A stretch of DNA of 64,000 bases from Lawsonella clevelandensis (GCF_001293125.1 NZ_CP009312.1:1091447-1155446); one strand, 5' to 3'; counted from the first letter of the stretch, positions 52,474 to 62,441 are shown. Translations and numbers: made by a program. The notes: generated by a model from the sequence alone, not told the origin.

Positions 52474-53133
52474 ATGCCACGTATCGCCGCTAAGACGGTG
52501 AAAGAACACCGTGAGAATATCGAAACTGCTCTGGTCGACGCAGCTGAAGAAATCCTCCGTAACGAACCGGGTACTGAACTCACTGCTGCTGCCATTGCCA
52601 AGCGTGCTGGCATTGCCCGCAACAGCATCTACCGCTACGTCACCTCCGTTAATGACCTCCGTCGCCTCGTTATCGAACGGTACATGCCCGGCTGGATGGG
52701 TGCCGTCAATGCCGCCACTGCCGGCATTGAGGATCCGCGCGAATGGCTCACTGCTTGGCTTACTGTCAACCTGGAACAAGCCGTCGCCTCTGACCACGGG
52801 TGGATGCGTACCATCGTCGTCAATGCAGAAAATCCGGGTAGACGAAGCCCTAATGTCAACGCCACTATCGACAATCGTAATTCCTTCACTCGCGCCGGGG
52901 TAGACGTCGACGATGTACACGCCCGTGCCAACTCCAACCTGGCAGATGTGTGGGAGAAACTGGCGCCGGGCCACGGTTCCATCTACACTAGCCTCACCAT
53001 GGCGCAATTGGGGGTGGGGTTCCGTGCGCTCGAAGCGGGTGGCAGGCTTGCAGAAGTGCGCCCCATCATCGTGCGGTCCGTACTCGCCATGATTCCGAGT
53101 GAGAGCGCCGACAGTTCGGCGGCTGACTGTTGA
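52474..53133 (+). CDS. TetR-family transcriptional regulator
   Basis: A 219-residue TetR regulator. The N-terminal helix-turn-helix is LTAAAIAKRAGIARNSIYRYVTSV, in segments, and the ligand-binding domain follows. The ATG at 52474 has AGGAGG nine bases upstream; a TTG at 52465 is too close. It is divergent from the MFS gene and likely represses it. Confidence 0.9.
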   Translation: MPRIAAKTVKEHRENIETALVDAAEEILRNEPGTELTAAAIAKRAGIARNSIYRYVTSVNDLRRLVIERYMPGWMGAVNAATAGIEDPREWLTAWLTVNLEQAVASDHGWMRTIVVNAENPGRRSPNVNATIDNRNSFTRAGVDVDDVHARANSNLADVWEKLAPGHGSIYTSLTMAQLGVGFRALEAGGRLAEVRPIIVRSVLAMIPSESADSSAADC

Positions 53134-53362
53134 TCCTCGACACTCTGACAATATATACCAAAATAAAGAGCATTTATAATATATAAGAATTATTAGAGTG
53201 CTGCTCAGAGTGCATTTTAGAGCAGAAATAGTAAACAAATAGTGAAATCGACACTCCGGTACCATGAATGCCGGTAGACAACCGATGAACACTCTCCGAA
53301 CACCTGTCGAGAACCCCCATCTGAGCTAAGAAAATGGGGTCTGACGTGCCAGAATCCCCACT

Positions 53363-55171
53363 ATGGGATCACAAAACAAGCATTCGTCGGACACCCCTGC
53401 CTCCGACAAGAACGTGTCACGCCGCAGTGTGCTCAAAGCCTCTGCCGCCGGTATCGCCCTCGGTGCCTCCACCTCCGTGCTGCCCAAGGTGGCCAACGGA
53501 ACCGCCGCCGCCAGCCCGCTCGCCCGCACCTCGGGTACCAGCACCGCCACCGCCCTCGGATCCGCCCCGCAAGGCCCCACCTCCCCCTACTCCACCAACG
53601 TGTTCGTACACGGCGTCACCTCCGGTGACCCGCTCCCCAACGCCGTCATCCTGTGGACCCGTATCACCCAAAAACCCACCTGGACCCCCGGCTCCCTGCG
53701 CGGAACTCCGGTTCGTGTGAAGTGGGAAGTCTGCCCCCAGGTCGGCCGTTCCCGCTGCTTCGGTAGCGCCGTCCGCTCTGGCGTGGTCACCACCACCAAG
53801 GACCGTGACTTCACCGTCAAAGTAGACGCCACCGGCCTGCAACCCAATACCCGCTACCTCTACCGCTTCACTGTCCTCGACGGTCCCGCCGCCGGTGCTG
53901 TTTCTCCGGTCGGTGCCACCAAGACCGCTCCGGCTCTCAACTCCATGCCGACCCGGGTACGCTTTGCGTTCCTCTCCTGTTCCAACTGGGAAGCCGGCTA
54001 CTATTCCACCTACCGCTTCCTCGCAGACCGCGGCGACCTCGACTTCGTCGTCCACCTGGGCGACTGGTTCTACGAGTACAAGACCGGTGAATACACCGGC
54101 GTATACGGCCGCGTCCGCAAGCACGAGTACCCGGGCGAAACCATGACCCTGGAGCAATACCGTCGCCGCCATGCCCACACCAAAACCGATCCGGACCTAC
54201 AGCGTTGCCAGGCCATGTACCCGTTCATCACCGTCTGGGACGACCACGAGTCCGCCGACAACGCCTACCTGGAAGGCGCCGTCAACCATGACCCCGAACA
54301 TGAAGGAAACTGGCACACCCGCAAACGTGCCTCCGAAAAGGCCTACTTCGAGTACATGCCCACCCGCGTGAACACCCTCACCGACGGCCAGCACCTGTAC
54401 CGCTACTTCCGCTGGGGCAAGCTCATGGACCTGAGCGCCCTGGATCTGCGCTCCTACCGCTCCAAGCAGAGCTGGTGGCTGCAGGATAACCCCAAACAGT
54501 CCATCGGTGGCGAAAAACAGATGCAGTGGCTGCGCGACAACATCAAGAACAGCCCCTGCCTGTGGAAGGTCATCGGCAACCCCGTCATGATGGCTGCCCT
54601 TCATATCCCGCCACTCTCCCCGGAAATAGCCAACTACATTGCACAGAAGACCGGTAACCCGCCGCACGGCCTCATCTTCAACTCCGACCAGTGGGATGGC
54701 TACCAGTGGGACCGCTACCGGCTGACCTCCATGATCGCCAAGTACAACATCAAGAATGTGGTGGCGGTGACCGGCGACATCCACATGTCCTACGCCAACG
54801 ACATCTACGAGAAGTTCGACGGCAATATGAAGGGCCGCCGTGTGGCCGTGGAGTTCGTGGGACCGTCCATCTCCGCCGCCAACGTAGACGACATTGTGTT
54901 CGATGAAGTTGGCCTCAAGCTCCCCGAGGATGATCCGCTGTTCACCACCGTGTCAGACGCCATCAGCTTTGCCAACCAGCACGTGCGCTGGAACCAGTGT
55001 TCCAAGCACGGCTATGTGGTGGTGGAGTTCAACAAGAACTTCGCGCAGGCGGACTGGTTCTTCGTCAACGATAAGTCCAACCCGCGCACCGGCCAACACT
55101 GGGGTAGCTCTTGGGCCACCAAGGAAGGCGTCAGTGCCCTCTACCCGGTGAAGAAGCCGCTGAAGTTCTAG
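53363..55171 (+). CDS. phoD: Alkaline phosphatase D (PhoD), Tat-exported
   Basis: PhoD is an extracellular phosphodiesterase/phosphatase using Fe and Ca. The 602 residues start with a Tat signal (SRRSVLKASAAGIALGAS), then the PhoD N-domain (FVHGVTSGDPLPNAVILWTR) and the catalytic domain with FLSCSNW, VVHLGDWFYEY, TVWDDHESADNAY and VTGDIHMSY. It implies phosphate scavenging. The 229-base AT-rich gap upstream (53134-53362) is unlike the genes around it and may hold phosphate-control sites. Confidence 0.92.
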   Translation: MGSQNKHSSDTPASDKNVSRRSVLKASAAGIALGASTSVLPKVANGTAAASPLARTSGTSTATALGSAPQGPTSPYSTNVFVHGVTSGDPLPNAVILWTRITQKPTWTPGSLRGTPVRVKWEVCPQVGRSRCFGSAVRSGVVTTTKDRDFTVKVDATGLQPNTRYLYRFTVLDGPAAGAVSPVGATKTAPALNSMPTRVRFAFLSCSNWEAGYYSTYRFLADRGDLDFVVHLGDWFYEYKTGEYTGVYGRVRKHEYPGETMTLEQYRRRHAHTKTDPDLQRCQAMYPFITVWDDHESADNAYLEGAVNHDPEHEGNWHTRKRASEKAYFEYMPTRVNTLTDGQHLYRYFRWGKLMDLSALDLRSYRSKQSWWLQDNPKQSIGGEKQMQWLRDNIKNSPCLWKVIGNPVMMAALHIPPLSPEIANYIAQKTGNPPHGLIFNSDQWDGYQWDRYRLTSMIAKYNIKNVVAVTGDIHMSYANDIYEKFDGNMKGRRVAVEFVGPSISAANVDDIVFDEVGLKLPEDDPLFTTVSDAISFANQHVRWNQCSKHGYVVVEFNKNFAQADWFFVNDKSNPRTGQHWGSSWATKEGVSALYPVKKPLKF

Positions 55172-55206
55172 GCTGGCCAGGTCTGCTGAGAACACCACTG
55201 TGACCC

Positions 55207-55235
55207 GGGTACTAACCTTGCTGGGGTTAGTACCC
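55207..55235. terminator. Bidirectional terminator between phoD and the NYN gene
   Basis: A perfect 11-bp stem GGGTACTAACC/GGTTAGTACCC (55207-55217 with 55225-55235) with a 7-base loop between convergent genes. Confidence 0.75.
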
Positions 55236-55244
55236 AGGGAGAGC

Positions 55245-56933
55245 CTACTTGCCCATGATGATGCCGCGGATGCCCATGTGGAACCCGTCGCGCAAGTTGA
55301 CACGCTGCGAGTCGCTTAGGGTGTACGCGTCCAGAGTTTGGCAGGCGAACTGCAGCAGCGGACGGTCGATATCCGCCGGCAGCCCACCCCCGGTCAGGAT
55401 GTGGGCGGTGGAGCGCTGCTCCGCCGTGGCAGCATTGTTGTACCACCACATGGCGTACTGCTGGCCAATGTCGAACGGTGTCTGGTTGCCAGCGCTCTCC
55501 CACACTTCGTCGTAGGGGAGGGGCACATAGCGGGACCGTTGGGCGGGACGCCGCTTCTGCGCCATCATTCCGGGTGACGGCCGCCGAGTGGGCTGACTCA
55601 CCGGCTCGGCGGCCACCGGAGTGCCCGGAGCTGCATCGGGCTGGGCGGTGCTGTCCAGGGTGTCCGTGTGGGCACTGGCGGCGTCGGCAGTCTGAGCGGC
55701 AGCAGCCAGGGCGCTAGTGTCGGCAGTGCCAGGGGCTGCTGCAGTTGGGTCTGCCTGTTCCTCTGCTGCTTGGGTAGCGGCTGCTTGGGCGGCAACCTCC
55801 GCGGTGGAGAGGTCGGCCCGTTCGTCCTCTTGTACGGCTGCTTGGGCAGAGCCGGGGGTGCCGGCGGAGGCGCCAGGTTGCGGGGCGTCCTCGTCGGTAG
55901 CTGGGGCTGCCACGGTTGCATCAGCTACACCACGCTCCGTTACGGCCCCAGCATCAACTTCACTGGCTGCCTCCACTACCGCGTCGGAAACACCTTGGGC
56001 AGCTACCGCACGCGCGGCATCGCCGGCGGTTTCCTGGCTGGTAGGGGTGGAGTCTTTGTCGTGGCAGGCGGTGGCGTGGGCTTCCACCTTTGCGTCGTCG
56101 GCGGTGCAGTCGGCGGTGGCGTGGTGGGTGCGGATGCGGTGGCGGGTGCTGCGGCGCCCGAACTTACCGGGGGAAAGGACGGGCGGAATGAGGGGTACCC
56201 CGTGTGGGGCAGCGGGGGCAGCGTCGAAGGTGTCGGTAACGCCGTCGTTCTCTGTCTCGTCCATAGTGCTCGAGGCAGCAGTGTCTGCCGCGTCTGGGGC
56301 GGTGGGTATGCTCGCGCTTGCGCCAGCACCCATGCTGGCCGGTGCTACTGTGTCGCCGTCACCGTTCTCCTCATGGTGGGTGAAAGACTCTAGTACCTCG
56401 ATGTGCATGCACTCGTCGAAGTCGTCGCGTGGGTCGAGGACGGTGACGGTGTCGCAGGCGGAGCGGAGCGAGTTGGAGATGGAGTCCCAGCCGAAGCCGA
56501 TGAGGTGGACACGCACCCCGTGCTCCACGGCTGTTTCTACACCGGGGATCATGTCGGCGTCGCCGGAGACAAGTACGATATCGCTGACGATGCCACGCAC
56601 GGAGCGCAGCACCATGTCGGCTACCAGCCGTGTGTCGACGCCTTTTTGGGTGCGGCGGTCGCCCCATTCAATAAGTTGGCCGGAGCGTAGTTGTACCCCG
56701 TTGATGTGGCGGAGAGTGCGTTGGTAACGGTGGGGGCCGGAGTCGGGGATTCCGTCGTACCAGAGTTGGCGGTGGACTGGGAGATGAATTTTGTCGCTAA
56801 CAATTGTATTAAGATGGCTGATCACAGCCGGTAAATCTATTTCTAATTGGGCCCTGGCGCCGGTAGTCCATGAGTTATAAAAGCTTGCCAGTAAGTAGGA
56901 GGTATCAACGAATACCTCAACGCGGTCTACCAC
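55245..56933 (-). CDS. NYN-domain (PIN-like) protein with long low-complexity linker
   Basis: A 562-residue protein. Residues 1-160 form a NYN/DUF88 (PIN-like nuclease) domain: VEVFVDTSYLLASFYN, KGVDTRLVADMVLRS and VLVSGDADMIPGVETA give the acidic triad. Residues about 165-470 are Ala/Thr/Asp-rich and probably disordered. A conserved-looking C-terminal domain (about 470-562) begins PLPYDEVWESAGN and ends NLRDGFHMGIRGIIMGK. NYN proteins cut RNA in many cases; the target here is unknown. It is preceded by a lipoprotein gene on the same strand. Confidence 0.8.
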   Translation of the reverse strand: MVDRVEVFVDTSYLLASFYNSWTTGARAQLEIDLPAVISHLNTIVSDKIHLPVHRQLWYDGIPDSGPHRYQRTLRHINGVQLRSGQLIEWGDRRTQKGVDTRLVADMVLRSVRGIVSDIVLVSGDADMIPGVETAVEHGVRVHLIGFGWDSISNSLRSACDTVTVLDPRDDFDECMHIEVLESFTHHEENGDGDTVAPASMGAGASASIPTAPDAADTAASSTMDETENDGVTDTFDAAPAAPHGVPLIPPVLSPGKFGRRSTRHRIRTHHATADCTADDAKVEAHATACHDKDSTPTSQETAGDAARAVAAQGVSDAVVEAASEVDAGAVTERGVADATVAAPATDEDAPQPGASAGTPGSAQAAVQEDERADLSTAEVAAQAAATQAAEEQADPTAAAPGTADTSALAAAAQTADAASAHTDTLDSTAQPDAAPGTPVAAEPVSQPTRRPSPGMMAQKRRPAQRSRYVPLPYDEVWESAGNQTPFDIGQQYAMWWYNNAATAEQRSTAHILTGGGLPADIDRPLLQFACQTLDAYTLSDSQRVNLRDGFHMGIRGIIMGK

Positions 56934-57015
56934 GGTGGGTCTCCTTTCTGCAGTTGTGGGTTGAGCAGTTGTCTTCTAAAAACCACTATGGTGCCTTTCT
57001 CTCTGCCGGGTTGGT

Positions 57016-57609
57016 TTAGCGGGATGCTTCGTCCACCCCAGGGCGGGGGATAGCGCGGATAGTGGTCAGGTGGGAGGTACAGCGCACCTCCGGGGTGTCG
57101 GTGCGGGAACTGCGGCGGCAGTTCCAGTCCCGGACACGTGCGTTGCTGCGGGGTTCGCGGCCAGCACCGAACATAAAGTCGAAGATTACCTCGTTCGCCT
57201 CCGCGCAGGAGGTGAGGCCGGTGGTGATGACGTTGTCGGTGGCCTTCCCGGTGGGTGGTGTGTAGCTGAGGCACCGGGTGTTGGCGGGGGCGAGGCTTTG
57301 CGGGCTCACCGGGGGTTCAAAGTAGCGGCTGGGGGGCAGGCCGGGGGCACCGCGGAGATTGTTGCGGCTCCACTGGTTGGTGGGTGGGGCGGCCTGTGGT
57401 GAGCTGGTGGGGGTGGGGGTGCTGCTACTGGAGGTGGTGGTTGTGCTGGTGGTGGTGCTGGGGGAGGGAGACGGAGTGGTGGTTTCCGCGGTGGGTCCGC
57501 AGGCAGCGACGGTGATGATGCAGGCCGCACTGGCTGCCAGGGCGGCAGCCGACCGGAGGGCACGCGGGGTGGGGCGGCCACTTCGGAAAGTACGGGGGGA
57601 TGAGGTCAT
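57016..57609 (-). CDS. Putative lipoprotein with Thr/Ser/Pro-rich linker
   Basis: A 197-residue lipoprotein. The lipobox is VAAC (Cys at about 37). A Thr/Ser/Pro-rich linker (TTTPSPSPSTTTSTTTTSSS) leads to a C-terminal domain with four Cys (TRCLSY, TSCAEAN, WNCRR, VRCTSH) that may form two disulfides. I do not recognise the family. The downstream gene on the strand is the NYN protein, about 80 bases away. Confidence 0.75.
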   Translation of the reverse strand: MTSSPRTFRSGRPTPRALRSAAALAASAACIITVAACGPTAETTTPSPSPSTTTSTTTTSSSSTPTPTSSPQAAPPTNQWSRNNLRGAPGLPPSRYFEPPVSPQSLAPANTRCLSYTPPTGKATDNVITTGLTSCAEANEVIFDFMFGAGREPRSNARVRDWNCRRSSRTDTPEVRCTSHLTTIRAIPRPGVDEASR

Positions 57610-57699
57610 GTTTATAGCCTAACTATTTGAATTGTGAGGGGTTACTAATAAAAGTGGGTTTTTTCCACTCAGCAGGCGGCGCGAGCCGTCACCCTCGGT

Positions 57700-57708
57700 T
57701 TATCCACA
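57700..57708 (+). promoter_or_regulatory. Isolated DnaA box
   Basis: A perfect TTATCCACA in the 239-base gap 57610-57848, between the lipoprotein start and the 3' end of the ABC permease gene. No other box is seen next to it, so it may be chance. Confidence 0.35.
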
Positions 57709-57848
57709 GCGAGCAAGCTGGACAGTTGCCAAAACGCCTCCAGCGCGGCCTATCCGCACGTCCGTCTGCTGCACACAGTGGCGCGTCGAGTGATACTGCA
57801 CGTCAGCGAACTCGGCTGCCGTACACAGTGACACATTCGGCGGTAGTG

Positions 57849-60389
57849 CTAGTCGGCGATAGCCCGCAGCGGGCTGATCTTCGCAGCCCGTTTCGCCGGC
57901 CCCAGCGCCGCCAGCACTCCCACCACAACCGAGCCCATCAGTACGCTCACAATCATCTGCCACGGAATGACGACGATGCTAATGCCGTACTTGCTCATCG
58001 TGTTCGTCAACGCCCACCCCAATAGGGTGCCTGCTGCCGTCCCCAACACCGTGCCAAACACGCTCAGCACAATAGATTCCACATAGAACATTTGCCGTAG
58101 CGACGCCCGGCTCATCCCAATAGCCCGCAGCATCCCTATCTCCTGCCGCCGCTCCGTCACCGACAATGCCAGCGTGTTCACCACACCCAACACCGCGATT
58201 ATGATGGAGAGCATCAGTAGCGCGTACAGACCCGACAGCATAGAATCCAGCAGTTTCGCCTGCCGGCCGGCGAACTCCTCGGTGGTCTGCACCCGCAGAA
58301 TCTTCAACTTTGCCAGCGAGTTCTGCAACTGCGCCTTCATGGTGGAAACACCATACATGCCGTTGGACTGCACCAGAATGAGGTAGGCGAACTGGTGCGA
58401 CGGTGGCACTACCCTCTCATAGAGGGGGAAGCTCATCACCACGTCGCCGATCACGGCATTGTCCTTAAAAATACCCTTCACCGGCACCTTCTGGTCCCCC
58501 GTGAGCGTCTCCACCGTCATCGTGTCGCCGGCGTGCACATGCATCTTCTCCGCAAACTTTTGGGAGATAAGAAGAGTGTCGCCGCTCATGTCGTAGCGAC
58601 CCTCGGCAACCTCATAGTTAATCATGTGGGAGGCGTCCCGGTCCGGGGAGGCAAACATCATGGATTCGCCGTCAATATCGGTAAACCCGTAGAAGATGGC
58701 AGACGAGTCCTCCACCCCCACCATGTCCTCCACACCAGGGGTGAACTGACGCGGAATCAACATGTTCGTCGGCGGCACAATCACAAAATCGCAGGATAAA
58801 CCACCAGTGATGACCTGCTTCGTGGAGGCTGTCGTAGAAGATCCCATCACCCCCACAATCGACACCAGAATCAGACCCAAGGTCAAGGCGAACGCCGTGG
58901 TGGCTGTCCGCACCGGGTTCCGCAGCGCATTCCGCATAGCCAAGGTGCCGGTCTGCCGGAATGGCGGCAGCGGCTTGATGAGCGACCCCAGCGCATAAAC
59001 GGCCGGTTTGGAGAGCGCTGGGCCAGCCAAGAAAAGGCCCAGAATCATTGCCAGCGCCCCCACCCCAACGGTGATGAAGCCAGGCTTGCCCACCATGGAA
59101 GCACCCGCCACCACAGTCACCACAATGCCGACCACCAGGAATACCGCCCCCGCAATCGTGCGCCCCTTCACAGACCCCATAGCGGTGTTGGAATCCTGGT
59201 GCATGGCCTGCACGGGCGGAATGTTGCCGGCGCGCCGGGCAGGCACCCAGGCGCTCACCAGCGTTACCAGTACGCCCAGCACTAGCGGGACAACGATGCT
59301 GGTGGCCGTCACCGTCAAGCCACCGTTGGAGATAGCCATGCCCACTTTGCTCATGAGAGCAGCCAAGCCAAAGGCTAGCCCGGCCCCCGCCGCAACCCCC
59401 AGCACCGCCCCTAGCAGGCCCACCACCAGTGCCTCTGCCAGGACGGAGAGGGTGACTTGCCGGCGGGTAGCGCCGATGGCCCGCAGTAGGGCAAGTTCGC
59501 GGATGCGCTGGGCGACGATCATGGCAAAGGTGTTGTAGATGAGGAAGGTGCCCACGACCAGGGCGATAACGCCGAAAGCCACCAGGAAGTAGTTGAAGAA
59601 AGTGAGGTTTTTGCGAATCTCCTTGTTCATCTCGTCGGCCACTTCCTGGCCGGTCTGCACCTTGTACTTGGGGTACATTTTCTGTAGCTCCGCCCGCACC
59701 TGCTGCACAGTAATACCCGGCTGGGAAGTGTCCACGTCCACGTCGATGGCGTTGACGTTCTTCCCATCCGTGAAGGACTTGATGAGGTGCTCGGGGGTAA
59801 AAAGCATTTGCGCCTGGTCGGTGCTGGTAGGGGCGAGGGTGCCCACCAGGATGCCCTTTTCGATACCGCCGGCGGCGCTCATCCACTCCACTGTGTCGCC
59901 CAGGCGGTACTGCATCGTCTTCGCGAGAGGCTGGCTGAGGGCAATGTGGTTGTAGGCCTGGGGGAGGTGGCCGGTTGCCAGACGGATGTCCTTGGTGAGG
60001 CTACCGGTGTTGTGGAAGTTGCCGACGGCCGTCACCCCACCCGGTTGGGCAATTTGGGCTTTGCCATCCTGGTCGGTGATCGCCAGGCCACCCACTACTA
60101 CCGGGTTGGTGCCGGCGACACCTTTGACGGAGGCAATCTTGGCGCGCTCGGTGAAGGGCACAGAGCCGATTTGGTTGGAGCTGCTCACCCGCAGGTCGAT
60201 GGAGCTGAGGCTGCTGTTGAACATCTCCTGGAAGCTGCTTTGCAGGGTGGCAGTGAATACCAGGCTGGCGCTGATGAAGGAGGTGCCGAGCACCACGGAG
60301 ACGATGGTGAGGAGGAGGCGGAGTTTGTGGGAGGCCAGGTTGGCGAGGGTGACGCGGGCGAGCGGGTAGCGGCGTTGTGTGGTGGGCAT
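57849..60389 (-). CDS. ABC exporter permease, FtsX/MacB-like
   Basis: An 846-residue permease with two FtsX repeats. The N-terminal helix (LLLTIVSVVLGTSFISASLV) precedes a large extracellular domain (MacB_PCD), then a bundle at about 270-400 and a second copy with TMs near 490 and 720-840. It works with the ATPase that is encoded three bases upstream. Such pairs export peptides or lipids or control cell-wall enzymes. The substrate is unknown. Confidence 0.87.
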   Translation of the reverse strand: MPTTQRRYPLARVTLANLASHKLRLLLTIVSVVLGTSFISASLVFTATLQSSFQEMFNSSLSSIDLRVSSSNQIGSVPFTERAKIASVKGVAGTNPVVVGGLAITDQDGKAQIAQPGGVTAVGNFHNTGSLTKDIRLATGHLPQAYNHIALSQPLAKTMQYRLGDTVEWMSAAGGIEKGILVGTLAPTSTDQAQMLFTPEHLIKSFTDGKNVNAIDVDVDTSQPGITVQQVRAELQKMYPKYKVQTGQEVADEMNKEIRKNLTFFNYFLVAFGVIALVVGTFLIYNTFAMIVAQRIRELALLRAIGATRRQVTLSVLAEALVVGLLGAVLGVAAGAGLAFGLAALMSKVGMAISNGGLTVTATSIVVPLVLGVLVTLVSAWVPARRAGNIPPVQAMHQDSNTAMGSVKGRTIAGAVFLVVGIVVTVVAGASMVGKPGFITVGVGALAMILGLFLAGPALSKPAVYALGSLIKPLPPFRQTGTLAMRNALRNPVRTATTAFALTLGLILVSIVGVMGSSTTASTKQVITGGLSCDFVIVPPTNMLIPRQFTPGVEDMVGVEDSSAIFYGFTDIDGESMMFASPDRDASHMINYEVAEGRYDMSGDTLLISQKFAEKMHVHAGDTMTVETLTGDQKVPVKGIFKDNAVIGDVVMSFPLYERVVPPSHQFAYLILVQSNGMYGVSTMKAQLQNSLAKLKILRVQTTEEFAGRQAKLLDSMLSGLYALLMLSIIIAVLGVVNTLALSVTERRQEIGMLRAIGMSRASLRQMFYVESIVLSVFGTVLGTAAGTLLGWALTNTMSKYGISIVVIPWQMIVSVLMGSVVVGVLAALGPAKRAAKISPLRAIAD

Positions 60390-60392
60390 GGG

Positions 60393-61151
60393 TTAGCCCT
60401 CCAGGGTGCGCATGACGTCGAGGATGTCGTCGCGGGTGATGCGGGCGTTGGCACCGTGGCTGGCGTGGAGTTCGTGCACAATCCTCCCGTCGGCCAGGAA
60501 GAGGACGCGGTCGGCGTAGGCGGCGGCTTTGGCATCGTGGGTGACGATGACGACGGTTTGTTGCCAGTCGTCGACGGCGCTGCGGAGGATGGAGAGGACT
60601 TCGGCGGAGGAGTTGGAGTCCAGGTTGCCGGTGGGTTCGTCGCCGAAGATGATGTCGGGGCGGGAGACGATGGCACGGGCGCAGGCGACGCGTTGTTGTT
60701 GCCCGCCGGAGAGTTCGGAGGGTTTGTGGCTGAGCCGGTGGTCGATGCGGAGGCGCTTCACCACAGTGTCCACCCAGTCTTGGTCGAGGGTTTTGCCGGC
60801 GATGTCGGTGGGGAGGGAGATGTTTTCCCCGGCGGTGAGGGTGGGGATGAGATTGAAGGATTGGAAGATGAAGCCGATGCGTTCGCGGCGCAGCTGGGTG
60901 AGGTGATCGTCGCCGAGTTGGGTGAGGTCGATGTGGCCGACGTGGACGGTGCCGCTGGTGGGGGTGTCGAGGCCGGCGAGGCAGTGCATGAGGGTGGATT
61001 TGCCGGAGCCGGAGGGGCCCATGATGGCGGTGAAATGACCACGCGGGAAGGAGACAGTGACGCCGTCGAGAGCACGCACTTCGGTTTCTCCGGCGCCGTA
61101 CACCTTGGTGATGTTGTCGGCGCGGGCGGCGGGGATGCTGCTGGTGGTCAT
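60393..61151 (-). CDS. ABC exporter ATPase, MacB/LolD/FtsE-like
   Basis: A 252-residue ATPase. Walker A is GPSGSGKST, the Q-loop FIFQSFNLIPTL, signature LSGGQQQRVACARA, Walker B IIFGDEPTGNLD. It lies three bases before the permease gene on the same strand and starts one base from the RluA-type gene. Confidence 0.92.
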   Translation of the reverse strand: MTTSSIPAARADNITKVYGAGETEVRALDGVTVSFPRGHFTAIMGPSGSGKSTLMHCLAGLDTPTSGTVHVGHIDLTQLGDDHLTQLRRERIGFIFQSFNLIPTLTAGENISLPTDIAGKTLDQDWVDTVVKRLRIDHRLSHKPSELSGGQQQRVACARAIVSRPDIIFGDEPTGNLDSNSSAEVLSILRSAVDDWQQTVVIVTHDAKAAAYADRVLFLADGRIVHELHASHGANARITRDDILDVMRTLEG

Positions 61152-61152
61152 G

Positions 61153-62250
61153 TCAGCTGCCTTTCATGGGTGGGAGGTAGCGGTGGTGTGGTGCGGGGGT
61201 GCCGTCGGGCCAGCGCAAGGTGCGTTCGCTGCGATAGACGCGGGTGCCGGAGTCGTGCAAGGCGGCGGGGTGGCACGCGTCAGCAGGGGAGGAGCCGGCG
61301 TCAGCCTGGTGTGGCGGGGGGAAGCTGAGCTGCGCGGCGAGGAGCTGCAGGGTACGCTGCGGGTCCTCCGGGTGGTCGGGGCTGTCTTCTGCCACTACTG
61401 GGTACAACGGATCTCCCACCAAATTCGTTCCCAAGCTGTTCATATGGACCCGCAGTTGGTGGGTTTTACCGGTGTGTGGGGTGAGCCGGTAGAGGCCGTG
61501 GTCGCCGCGGCTGTCCACCAGTTCGACGGTGGTGTGGGCGTTGGGTTTGCCAGGTTCTTCGTAGCAGTCCAGCCGGTTGCGGGAGACGACTATGCGGCTG
61601 CGGATCTCCACAGCCTGGCCATCGAGCAGGGGGAGGGTGCGGGGGCTGCGGGTGGGGTGGGGGAGGGGGGCGATGGCGAGGTAGGTCTTCTGTGTGAGGC
61701 CGTGGGAGAAGAGGGTTTGGTAGGGGCCGCGGGCGTCTTTGCGGAGGGTGAAGAGGAGGACTCCGGCGGTGAGTCGGTCGAGGCGGTGGGCTGGGGTGAT
61801 GGCGGCTGCGGCGGCGGTGTCTCCGGCGGCGGCGAGCTGGCGGCGGAGTTGGACGAGGGCGGTGTGGGTGACGTAGCGGCCGCGCGGAATGGTGGGGAGG
61901 AAGTGCGGTTTGTCGATGACGAGGAGGGTGTCGTCCCGGTAGAGGATGGGCATATCGAGGGGGACGATGGGTTCATGAGCGGGGAGAGGGCGGTAGGACC
62001 AGAGGGCGAGGCCGCCGCGGGCGGGGGTGGTGGCGGTGATGGGGTGTCCGTCGTCGTCGACGATGGTGCCGGCGGCGAGTTGGGCGGCCAGGAAGTCCTG
62101 GGAGCGGTCGAAGCGTTCGAGGAGGATGCTGGCGGCAGGGCGACCTTCCCATGCGGCGGGGAGGTGTTGGGGGAGGCGGAAGCACACGGGATCTACGCCG
62201 TCTCGCAGGGGGAGCGGCCGATGCGGGGTGGGGTGGAGTGTAGTGCCCAT
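61153..62250 (-). CDS. RluA-family pseudouridine synthase
   Basis: A 365-residue RNA-modifying enzyme. The catalytic Asp is in HRLDRLTAGVLLF, and the RluA stretches VIDKPHFLPTIPRG, THTALVQLRRQL and TGKTHQLRVHMNSLG are present. Whether the target is rRNA or tRNA is not clear. It is followed, after one base, by the ABC ATPase gene. Confidence 0.9.
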   Translation of the reverse strand: MGTTLHPTPHRPLPLRDGVDPVCFRLPQHLPAAWEGRPAASILLERFDRSQDFLAAQLAAGTIVDDDGHPITATTPARGGLALWSYRPLPAHEPIVPLDMPILYRDDTLLVIDKPHFLPTIPRGRYVTHTALVQLRRQLAAAGDTAAAAAITPAHRLDRLTAGVLLFTLRKDARGPYQTLFSHGLTQKTYLAIAPLPHPTRSPRTLPLLDGQAVEIRSRIVVSRNRLDCYEEPGKPNAHTTVELVDSRGDHGLYRLTPHTGKTHQLRVHMNSLGTNLVGDPLYPVVAEDSPDHPEDPQRTLQLLAAQLSFPPPHQADAGSSPADACHPAALHDSGTRVYRSERTLRWPDGTPAPHHRYLPPMKGS

Positions 62251-62441
62251 ATGTGCAGCTTACCCTGTGTGTGGGGTGGTTTTCGTCACCTCATTCGGTT
62301 TCTAAAATCCGGTGTAGCAGAGCTGGTTCGAGATCCAGAATTTGCGTGCAGTTCATTCTCGTTTTCAGGCTTTTTCGGTGGTCTTTCCTTCTAGAATTGG
62401 AGGTGTAAGAACTGAACACTGATCCCGGAAGGAGCAGCACG

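Noticed and set aside
55668-56727. Long plus-strand ORFs opposite the NYN gene
   Set aside because: They mirror the Ala/Thr-rich linker of the NYN protein; the NYN motifs prove the coding strand.
59787-61328. 513-codon plus-strand ORF opposite the ABC exporter genes
   Set aside because: It crosses two real genes (permease and ATPase) and encodes a Gly/Val/Ala-rich sequence with no family.
61057-62394. 445-codon plus-strand ORF opposite the RluA-type gene
   Set aside because: Antisense of an enzyme with an intact HRLD motif; no start site and no domain.
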